Of a stretch of 13,209 nt of DNA, positions 9,201 through 13,209 are shown piece after piece. Positions within the stretch are counted from its first letter, which is position 1. Each line of letters begins with the position of its first letter. Source of the DNA: Planctomycetaceae bacterium (GTDB lineage: Bacteria > Planctomycetota > Planctomycetia > Pirellulales > Pirellulaceae); assembly GCA_007133715.1 (NCBI GenBank), contig SLMF01000348.1, positions 1 to 13,209 on the forward strand, read 5' to 3'. A model generated the notes under the pieces. That model was given only the letters and a program-made list of their open reading frames with translations. It ran no database searches and had not been told where the DNA came from. The position numbers and the translations under genes are program-made.

Positions 9201-12200
9201 TGCAGGACCGAGAACGACATGCTGATGTCCAGCGGGCCCGCGTCGGGGTCGTTGACCGAGAGCCCGGCGATGACCCAGGACTGGTCTTCCTCCAGCACCT
9301 GCTCGCCCGGCAAAGTCAACTCGGGCGGGGCATTGCTGAAGATCTCGATGATATGGTCTTCCACTTCGCCGCTGAGCGCCAGCCCGTAAGGTGCCAAACC
9401 GCCTTCCTGACTGAAGCGGAAACGGGCGAACCGCGGTCCGATCGAGGCGTTACTCGGAATCGTCAAGGGCACTTCGTTGATCCCCGCCTCCAACGGATAG
9501 GAGGCGAACACATGCTCGTTCTGATCCGAGAAGTCCCCGTCATTGTTGAAGTCGATCCAAGCGTCCAGGTATCCGGGCGCCGAGGCCGTGACCAGCAGCG
9601 TGACGGTCGCGCCGGGTGTCGGCACGCCGTCCACATACACGCCGTCATTGTCATCGCCTTCGAACCGCAGGCGACCGCCGCCCAAGGCGTAGACATCCAG
9701 CGAGAAGCCGGTCGCCTGGATATGCGCCACGATCGTGTTCGCCAGTTGCTCGGCGTCGTAGCTCAGATCCAGCGGAATCCGGTGGGTCCCGGGCGTCGAT
9801 TTGCCATCGCCATCGAATTCGAAGCGGCGGATGGTGACGCCATCCCGCAATTCGAAATACTGCCCGTCCAGCACCCCGCCCGGCTCGCCATGAGCCGTCA
9901 GGTTGGTCGCAGCATCGACCGACACGCTTCCATCGCCACCGATCTGAATGCTGCCGCCGCCATAGTTCTGGGGCACGATATCTGCCCCCAGGTTGCCCGT
10001 ATCGATCTGCAGCTGGATCGCACTCACCAACGCATTGGCCATGTCATTGGCCGAATCGGCGTCCCGGAACACGACCGGGATGTTCCCCAAGGTCACGTCA
10101 TCGGCATCGCGCACGAACTCGAAGACCTGGGTCTCCCCAGCCCCGTCCGTGATCACCACCCACTCACCCGCCTCGATCGGCCCCCGCTGGCCCAAGGCAC
10201 TGCCCGAGGTATTCAGCTGGTAGTAGGCATCCGCATCCAAATGGATCTGGATCGGGTCGGTGCCGGTTTCGATGGTTGCCTCGATGTTTTCCAAGCGACC
10301 TTGCGACACGGCCAACTCGATCGCGTCGACAATCGACTGAGCGATTTTGGCTCCGCTGTCGAACGAATTGTAGGCGACCGGAACATAGCCCAGGGCCGAC
10401 GGTTGATCGGCGGTGAATTCGAAAGTCACCGGCAGCTTCCGGCCATCGCTCAAGATGAACGTTTCTCCGGCGGAAACCCCGCCGCCGACCGCGTCGGCCA
10501 ACAAGATCGCCAGCGGGGTTTCCATCCGCAGGCCCAGGCCCGCTCCCGGCGTGTGCAGTTCCACCGGCGTGTGCCCTGTGGCCGCCAAACCGCTGCCTTC
10601 CAAATCGATCTGGTGGCTGGCCACCCCGGCCACGTGCAACCGCCCGTCGCCCAACGATGTCAATTCGAACTCGTCTGCCAAATGCCCCGCGTCCTTCGCC
10701 GCGGCCACCGCGTGATCGATCGCCCGGGCCACTTCCTCGGCCGAATCGTCCACCTGGAACGGCACCGGCCACACGCCCAGCGGGGTCTGGCCATTGCTGT
10801 CGAATTCGAAGATCACCGGCGCGTTCCGCCCGTCATTGATCCGGAACTGCTGGCCATCAAAGACCTGCGCGCCCGGCACCGCGATCAGCAGATGGGTAGC
10901 CAAGCCTTCCGCGGTCAGGGCGGTGCCCCGCGTATCGATCCGCTGCTGGGCACTGCCGCCCAGGAAGACGACGCCGCTGCCCAGATAGATCGGGGACAAC
11001 CGCAGGGCGGTACGCTCGCGGACACTGTTCACGATCGCCGCAGCCGTCCGTTCCACTCGCTCGGCGGCGGACCAGTCGGAGCGGAAGAACACGGCCACAT
11101 GCCCGAGGGCCGGTTCGTTTTCCGCGATCGCCATGTCCACGAACTCGAAAACCTTCGGCGCCAAACCGTGGGCGGTGATGGTAAAGGTCGCTTGATCGCT
11201 GACCCCGCCCGCCGGGATGCGGATCAAATGCGGCGCCAGACCGGTCAGTTCCAGCGGACTGGTGCCCCGCGACACGCGGTGGTCCAAGTCGTCGCCCAAG
11301 CCGCCGGGAACCGGCTGACCATCCCGGTCGGCATCCACCCGGCTGCCCAAGTGGTAGTTGGGATCGGCAATCACATGCCGAGCCCCGTCATGGGCGAACA
11401 GGGTCGGGTAGCGGGGATCGGTCAACGAGTCGGGGGCGTCCCCGAAATCCAGCTGGACACCGGGCAGCAGGATCGTGAAGTGGGTCTTGGCCGTGAACTG
11501 GTTGGCCTTCAAGGCATTCCCGGGAAGATCCTGGATCGCCCGCAGGAAGTAATGGGAAATGCCCTGCAGCGTGGCGGGCCCCACGGTAAAGTCGGCGGGC
11601 CGATTGGTATCCGGATCCACGAAATCGACGAACAGGCTGTTGCCGCCTCGCAGCTCGGACGATACGCCGGCCAGGGCCGGGTTGGCGTTGATCGCGTCGA
11701 CAATGATCTCCGCCATCTGCTCGCCGCTAAATCCGGCCCAAGGCTCGAAGGGCACCCGCACCGCGCCACCGGCGATCCCGGTCAGCGTCACCGCGTCGTC
11801 CGGAACTTCCGCATCCGCCAGCACACGCGTCACGTGCCGCGAACTGTCACGCAAATCGATCACGCCATCGCCCAAGTGCTGGACGTCCGGCAAATTCAAG
11901 CCCGGTGAGGTGCGGATCGAGGCGACGATCGAATCGGCAATCTCGTCCAACGTGCTGGTTTCCGTGAACAGAATCACGGTGTTGGCCGAATCGAACACCC
12001 CGTCGCTGTCCAATTCAAAGGTGGTCGTCTGGCCTTCATACGTGATGCGAAAGCGCTGGCCGTCCGCCACGCGGCCGCCACTCTGGTCGACGTTGGCGCT
12101 GGCCGAGGTATCCAGGCTGTGGTTCCCGTCCACCCCGCTCAACTGGACCCCGATCTGCCCGTCGGCATCGACTACCTTGACCGGTTCCACTCCGTCCAGG

Positions 12201-13207
12201 AAACCGGGCACGACCAGCCGCAGGTTTTCGATCGAGCTGATGATGCTGTCGGCCAGTTGGTCCGCATCCGTTCCCGGATAGAACACGGGCACGTTACCGG
12301 GCACGGGGCCGGAAATCCCATCGTCGAATTCGAAGGTGTACGTCTGCTGCTCCAGCGGCATCGACAAATCGGTGATCGTGAAGGTTTCGCCTTCGGTGAT
12401 CGCCATCCCGCCCAATTCCGGGACCAGGATCGTCAGCGGCCGGGGCAAGTTCAAGCGGGTGGTGGTCTGGACCTCGGGGCGACCGGTCAAGTTCAAAGTC
12501 GGGGCTTCGGTCATGTCGATTTCATGACCCAGTGAGCCGCCGATGTACACCACCCCATTCTGCAGGTGCTTGGTCTGCGGCAGCTCGAGGTCCTCGTTCG
12601 CAAGGATCGCCGCCGCCATCCGTTCGGCCAATTCCTCATGCGTCTCGCCCAGCGTGTAGTCGATGCCCCAATCGCTGCCGGGCTGCAGGAAGCCATCCTG
12701 GGTGAATTCGAAGGTCACTTCCCACGGCAAACTGTCTTCGTCTTCCGGATCCTGATCGTAGGCGACCGTAAACCGCTCGCCGTCCTGCACCGGGCGTCCG
12801 GCGTAACCCGTGACCAGCCGCGAGGTCAGCCGAGCGACCGAGGCCTCGCCGCCCACATGGACATGCACCAAACCGTTGCCCACATGCTGGACACCGCTCA
12901 ATTCCAGCGGCGATTCGCGCAGGGCCTGCACGATCGCTTCGCCCACTTCCTCTGCCGTCTGAGCTTCGAAAATGTTGATCGGCGTGACTGTGTCCGGATC
13001 CCAGATGCCGTCATTGTCGAACTCGAACACGATCGTCTGCTGGCCGTCGTGGACCGAGAACTGCTGGCCGTCCGCCACCTGCGGCACGGGGTTGCCCAGC
13101 GGGCCCTCGACCTCGCGCACCGCCAGTGTCATGATCGTGGGCGGCACCTGCAGACTGCTCAAGCCGGTGTCGACCGTAATCGCGGAACTGGCGCCCAGAT
13201 GCACCAG
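3248..13207 (-). CDS. Giant multi-domain surface protein: B modules, split GEVED domain, VNDPP tandem repeats, dockerin (5'-partial)
   Basis: One uninterrupted minus-strand frame of 3,319 codons ends at TGA 3248-3250 and is open to the right edge, so the start and any secretion signal lie outside. Residues are numbered from the GTG at 13202-13204. Order: B1-B4 modules (about 43-480), Ig-like linker (about 550-585), DFGDAPDS...GDD segment (586-639), B5-B9 (about 668-1182), GEVED core (1183-1290), eleven VNDPP-linked repeats (1291-2819), three diverged beta-sandwich repeats (2820-3123), type I dockerin (3131-3199) and tail (3200-3318). This architecture is typical of giant planctomycete proteins presumed to be secreted, surface-attached or matrix-forming. 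Many D-V-D and D-P-D motifs suggest calcium-stabilised repeats. No catalytic domain, LPXTG or PEP-CTERM signal is visible. Adhesin or structural role is an inference. The gene converges on the GH38-like gene, so they are not co-transcribed. Confidence 0.93.
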   Translation of the reverse strand: MVHLGASSAITVDTGLSSLQVPPTIMTLAVREVEGPLGNPVPQVADGQQFSVHDGQQTIVFEFDNDGIWDPDTVTPINIFEAQTAEEVGEAIVQALRESPLELSGVQHVGNGLVHVHVGGEASVARLTSRLVTGYAGRPVQDGERFTVAYDQDPEDEDSLPWEVTFEFTQDGFLQPGSDWGIDYTLGETHEELAERMAAAILANEDLELPQTKHLQNGVVYIGGSLGHEIDMTEAPTLNLTGRPEVQTTTRLNLPRPLTILVPELGGMAITEGETFTITDLSMPLEQQTYTFEFDDGISGPVPGNVPVFYPGTDADQLADSIISSIENLRLVVPGFLDGVEPVKVVDADGQIGVQLSGVDGNHSLDTSASANVDQSGGRVADGQRFRITYEGQTTTFELDSDGVFDSANTVILFTETSTLDEIADSIVASIRTSPGLNLPDVQHLGDGVIDLRDSSRHVTRVLADAEVPDDAVTLTGIAGGAVRVPFEPWAGFSGEQMAEIIVDAINANPALAGVSSELRGGNSLFVDFVDPDTNRPADFTVGPATLQGISHYFLRAIQDLPGNALKANQFTAKTHFTILLPGVQLDFGDAPDSLTDPRYPTLFAHDGARHVIADPNYHLGSRVDADRDGQPVPGGLGDDLDHRVSRGTSPLELTGLAPHLIRIPAGGVSDQATFTITAHGLAPKVFEFVDMAIAENEPALGHVAVFFRSDWSAAERVERTAAAIVNSVRERTALRLSPIYLGSGVVFLGGSAQQRIDTRGTALTAEGLATHLLIAVPGAQVFDGQQFRINDGRNAPVIFEFDSNGQTPLGVWPVPFQVDDSAEEVARAIDHAVAAAKDAGHLADEFELTSLGDGRLHVAGVASHQIDLEGSGLAATGHTPVELHTPGAGLGLRMETPLAILLADAVGGGVSAGETFILSDGRKLPVTFEFTADQPSALGYVPVAYNSFDSGAKIAQSIVDAIELAVSQGRLENIEATIETGTDPIQIHLDADAYYQLNTSGSALGQRGPIEAGEWVVITDGAGETQVFEFVRDADDVTLGNIPVVFRDADSANDMANALVSAIQLQIDTGNLGADIVPQNYGGGSIQIGGDGSVSVDAATNLTAHGEPGGVLDGQYFELRDGVTIRRFEFDGDGKSTPGTHRIPLDLSYDAEQLANTIVAHIQATGFSLDVYALGGGRLRFEGDDNDGVYVDGVPTPGATVTLLVTASAPGYLDAWIDFNNDGDFSDQNEHVFASYPLEAGINEVPLTIPSNASIGPRFARFRFSQEGGLAPYGLALSGEVEDHIIEIFSNAPPELTLPGEQVLEEDQSWVIAGLSVNDPDAGPLDISMSFSVLHGTLNVSTTVANGVTPADVAGAGTRHLVLTASPAQIAATLAAPSGLTYRGDPNFNGRDLLTVVADDLGHSGTGGPRQDYGTVPLTVLPVNDPPELTVPGTLTVVEDQPLIFPPGSISVYDVDWDPAFEQDLVPADTEMLLVLSVTQGTLTLRDDVIQGVMPEEIVGNGTSEIRVMAPPDRINTTLAHAEGLIYQSVPNLDTGDVLTLTVDDLGNRGAGGPLTDTRTVSIDILPVNDPPVVTAPTEMFADERTPMWMIDFDVDDVDSGDSPITVTLVISQRSDGGSDFGTLTFVDQSALDFDAGDTLSGNQTSVVTIEAPVYRLSALLQDSDAWYYTSPAGLAGDSTSTNLDDRAWEILTITAEDNGATGGVYDEDTGEWRDEIVNLSDTKAVTLFVQEVNDPPVITAPDEASVDEDQVLLFTNSLAVIVDDPDLGEGQILVTLTVGSGTVAMDSQSPARSITLEGSLDDVNDALASLRYQGDPNFNGTDTLVIVANDQGNWPPPAMETVHTVTITVNAINDPPEIRLPDSLSVLEDQALNIPLVSVTDVDAFEGEPREDQGVLTVILSVEAIDLWTAPGAAAAAPGTLSVIADVPGGLPAASITYSPAADQVTLRGTADQINTTFGQPGGLVYQGAANVYGQVLLRVFADDHGQWPPSTGESTAEETRTITIVPVNDAPLITAPDSGSTQENQELVLEGISVFDVDAADSPIRFTLSAENGTISVTPTAGVTSTGDGPTVVLEGSQTDLNATLAQGVVYTGLLHYNGPDTITLTADDRGHYPPPAQVTTHTIAISVGAVNQPPELDLPAPQTGYEDQPLAVAPIAVSDPDVGQGNEPLVGRVRMTLAVQHGTLQVRLNVPNGLVPGQVTNNGSGTVTILAPPERINTTLAAENGLIYQPKPNYNSFQTGVEEPDQLTVTVNDLGNWPPPAQETTGTLPITVIAVNDPPVIAAPRTATADEDLPRSIPGISVTDVDIHEGPSDGKLLVTFVSHNGTLTLRTDVSGGVTADQIVDNGSSQVIVDATPAQLNATLASTNGLVYLSAPNFNGTDHIVITADDKGQTGEPNPELEHPNKDIHTITLTVRAINDPPEITAPDSLEVDEDVPLPLVGFTVHDVDAAEGTGNVRMTLAVANGRLSIDTSISGGIRAGDVQNNHTGTVVVTSTPARINHSFDQSGIQYLGLENYYGPDQLTITVNDLGNWPPPALETSATVPITVHPVNDPPVVTLQLPPEVLEDTAVPLTVTVDDVEMGSGAIFDVTLSSDQGYFTIALPLPDGVTIAGNGSSLVTLQGTDEQIKETLETPERIHFQGDQDYNGPASLTLQIVDRGMDPDSPADDQTVTKTLNFSIIAVNDPPVIQLPDSLEVDEDVPLPLGGQIVVTDVDAKDGNIRVTLEVGRGTLTVKDDVPGGLTPAGITTNGTARVVLFGTVDAIGATLADPDGVVYLGTQDYFGPDTLTVTANDRGHTGLGGPQITTASTPITVHPVNDPPYVANPIGVIHVLEDAPVRLIQLFPGVFEDPDDDVLSFEITANSNPSLVVATIEGTVLKLTFQPDQSGTAVISVTASDSEYSATDTFTVHVEPVNDPPFVKNPLDDVTVLYRQGDPIAPQTVDLSEVFDDPDIPFGDVLTLKYNDSRDNTNRNVVTAELVGTNLILTFTGAPGQADLTVHVEDQGGKTASDTFRVKVNAVPVANDYLAATEMNEPLAISILSLTSDADGFVDPGSVAIVSGPQFGQIEKDPATGIVTYTPNENYWNQGHARLADRPLDTFTYTVLDNDGFESNEATVTIGVSWIPRYQNPFLNEDVGKSGMVSPIDALVLINYINSEGNELPPDPPAGVAPQFYYDVNGDGLVTAADVLQVINYLNRIASRSGEGEATAAGEGEAPLDGLVGLDAPALVAPDYTVTRASDGSIPIPELSITRPPEQQPVSSGSARAVSNATEFDLLAGDGSVLDEELDDILGDIVSDIDGALAESLPTDWVFGGGR
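3251..3607 (-). other. C-terminal tail of the giant protein, low complexity then acidic
   Basis: The last 119 residues begin with a Gly/Glu/Ala stretch (GEGEATAAGEGEA), pass through a Pro/Ser/Thr-rich section and end with an acidic amphipathic segment (VLDEELDDILGDIVSDID) followed by WVFGGGR at the end. There is no hydrophobic anchor, LPXTG or PEP-CTERM motif. The acidic helix may be a recognition or attachment element; that is speculation from position and composition. Confidence 0.55.
3555..3594 (-). repeat. Short imperfect direct repeat encoding GEGEA
   Basis: Two 16-base copies at 3555-3570 and 3579-3594 differ at one base and encode the duplicated GEGEA motif just after the dockerin. 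This is likely slipped-strand duplication in a linker. Confidence 0.7.
3608..3814 (-). other. Type I dockerin-like domain with one canonical and one degenerate calcium loop
   Basis: Residues 3131-3199 hold two EF-hand-like segments about 45 residues apart. The second, DVNGDGLVTAADVLQVINYL, keeps the D-x-N-x-D-G...D ligand pattern. The first, DVGKSGMVSPIDALVLINYI, keeps the helix but has Gly and Ser at ligand positions 3 and 5. This duplicated layout near a C-terminus is common in planctomycete surface proteins. Dockerins bind cohesin domains; no cohesin is encoded in this window, so the partner is unknown. Confidence 0.85.
3836..4747 (-). repeat. Three diverged beta-sandwich repeats before the dockerin
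   Basis: Residues 2820-3123 form three units of about 97-104 residues that differ from the preceding eleven. The first two (from 4747 and 4456) still begin NDPP but lack the G-x-x-Y-x-G/N-x-N-x-N-G-x-D segment; they contain V-F-E/D-D-P-D turns and end in T-V-H-V or V-K-V-N strands, resembling cadherin-like Ig folds. The third (from 4147) starts AVPVANDYLA and contains GIVTYTPNENYW and DTFTYTVLDNDG, the pattern of Big/VCBS-like bacterial Ig domains. Confidence 0.75.
4748..9334 (-). repeat. Eleven VNDPP-linked cadherin/Ig-like tandem repeats
   Basis: Repeat junctions are marked by N-D-P-P or close variants. Repeats begin (high coordinate) at 9334, 8935, 8500, 8005, 7645, 7177, 6805, 6370, 5944, 5545 and 5149. 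Lengths run from 120 to 165 residues, mostly 124-145. Each has the order: P-D-x-x-x-V-x-E-D-x-x-L strand; D-V-D or D-P-D acidic turn; a G-T-L-x-x strand; an N-G-T/S-x-x-V-x-x strand; A-x-I/L-N-x-T-L-A; G-L/V-x-Y; N-F/Y-N-G-x-D-x-L-x-I/V-x-x-D-D; a glycine- or proline-rich loop; and a closing x-I-T-V-x-x-V-N-D-P-P. This is the cadherin-like tandem repeat type common in giant bacterial surface proteins, likely a rigid calcium-stabilised stalk. The 165- and 156-residue repeats (third and fifth) carry loop insertions. Confidence 0.88.
9338..9658 (-). other. GEVED domain, core part
   Basis: Residues 1183-1289 of the giant protein start with GDDNDGVYVDG and TPGATVTLLV, continue with YLDAWIDFNNDGDFSD and the A-S-x-G-P-R-F-A-R-F-R strand, and end in GEVEDHIIEI (GEVED at 9356-9370). 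This is the canonical GEVED domain, a beta-rich extracellular module with an acidic, probably calcium-binding D-F-N-N-D-G-D-F loop. Its normal leader lies more than 1.6 kb away in the same frame. Confidence 0.88.
9659..11203 (-). repeat. B-module array, second block (B5-B9), nested inside the GEVED region
   Basis: Five B modules begin near 11203, 10864, 10477, 10177 and 9874. Start motifs are VSDQATF, VFDGQQF, VSAGETF, IEAGEWV and VLDGQYF. The FEF or FEFD motif follows (VFEFVD, IFEFDSNG, TFEFTAD, VFEFVRD, RFEFDGDG), then the amphipathic helix (AERVERTAAAIVNSV, AEEVARAIDHAV, GAKIAQSIVDAI, ANDMANALVSAI, AEQLANTIVAHI). Module ends often carry I-D-x-x-G/S-x-L. Lengths of about 100-129 residues match the first block. 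B9 is short and passes directly into GDDNDGV of the GEVED domain at 9638-9658. The modules differ widely at DNA level, so they are not a recent amplification. Confidence 0.75.
11288..11449 (-). other. GEVED region, leading part (DFGDAPDS ... GDDLD)
   Basis: This 54-residue piece starts DFGDAPDS, continues with YPTLFAHDGARHVI and LGSRVDADRDGQP, and ends GGLGDDLD. It matches the leader that normally runs directly into the GEVED domain in many bacterial surface proteins (D-F/Y-G-D-A-P-D...D-A-E/D-x-D-G-Q-P...G-D-D). Here the expected D-E-D-G-V continuation is missing; the sequence goes into a threonine/leucine-rich linker and module B5 instead. Confidence 0.8.
11450..11575 (-). other. Ig-like linker segment with D-L-x-G-N-x-L motif
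   Basis: Within the giant protein this segment reads HYFLRAIQDLPGNALKAN, then FTILLPGVQ, directly before DFGDAPDS. The x-x-D-L-x-G-N-x-L pattern is common at the end of bacterial Ig-like domains that precede GEVED regions in large surface proteins. It supports the idea that the linker and the GEVED leader form an old contiguous block. Only the C-terminal strands of such a domain are recognisable. Confidence 0.45.
11765..13078 (-). repeat. B-module array, first block (B1-B4)
   Basis: Four diverged protein repeats of about 96-128 residues begin near 13078, 12790, 12406 and 12070. Each opens with V-x-D-G-x-x-F (VADGQQF, VQDGERF, ITEGETF, VADGQRF), followed by a short strand, an F-E-F or F-E-L motif and usually an acidic D-x-D-G turn. 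A hydrophobic strand then precedes a helix with E-x-A-x-x-I-x-x-A/S-I (EEVGEAIVQAL, EELAERMAAAI, DQLADSIISSI, DEIADSIVASI). Most close with an L/V-G-x-G-x-V strand. After B4, residues about 480-550 hold what looks like a half module (GEQMAEIIVDAINANPAL) lacking the V-D-G start. I do not recognise a named domain family. Predicted fold: small beta-rich unit with one helix, an inference from the hydrophobic pattern. Confidence 0.75.
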
Positions 13208-13209
13208 GC

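Noticed and set aside
8642..11908. Plus-strand open frame of 1,088 codons opposite the giant gene
   Set aside because: It lies in the same codon-aligned antisense frame as the previous item, with the same odd composition and no recognisable domain.
4748..13078. Possible CRISPR-like or phase-variation DNA repeat array
   Set aside because: The periodicity is at protein level with 300-500 base units and strong DNA divergence. There are no short identical repeats with unique spacers and no long simple-sequence tracts.

Overview
The window looks like chromosomal DNA of a GC-rich planctomycete, probably of the Pirellulaceae type. This is an inference from protein architecture: a giant surface protein combining a GEVED domain, VNDPP-linked tandem repeats and a C-terminal dockerin is characteristic of that phylum. 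No species can be named. No RNA gene, CRISPR array, transposase or phage gene is visible.

Layout. (1) Positions 3-2792, plus strand: the nearly complete 3' part of a gene for a protein of about 930 residues resembling glycoside hydrolase family 38 (alpha-mannosidase). The Asp expected as catalytic nucleophile is replaced by Trp. The frame is open to the window edge, so the true start lies upstream. (2) Positions 2793-3247: a 455-base gap between two convergent genes. It carries, on the minus strand, a frameshifted and 5'-truncated remnant of another coding sequence, ending at 2849. (3) Positions 3248-13207, minus strand: one open frame of more than 3,300 codons filling three quarters of the window and running off its right edge, so its N-terminus and any signal peptide are not visible.

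The giant protein reads, from N to C: an array of roughly 100-130-residue modules here called B (B1-B4); an Ig-like linker with a D-L-x-G-N-x-L motif; the leading part of a GEVED-type region (DFGDAPDS to GDD); five more B modules (B5-B9); the rest of the GEVED domain (GDDNDGV to GEVED); eleven VNDPP-linked cadherin/Ig-like repeats; three diverged beta-sandwich repeats; a type I dockerin; and a 119-residue low-complexity and acidic tail. The order suggests that B5-B9 were inserted inside a pre-existing GEVED region.

Function. The large protein is most likely secreted and displayed at the cell surface or in the extracellular matrix (adhesion, matrix or calcium-dependent binding). The GH38-like protein may act on glycans or be a catalytically inactive relative. 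Nothing shows that the two genes work together: they converge and cannot share an operon. I see no defence, mobile or biosynthetic system. The items most worth a second look are the B-module family, its nested position in GEVED, the nucleophile loss in the GH38-like protein, and the gene remnant touching the giant gene's stop codon.
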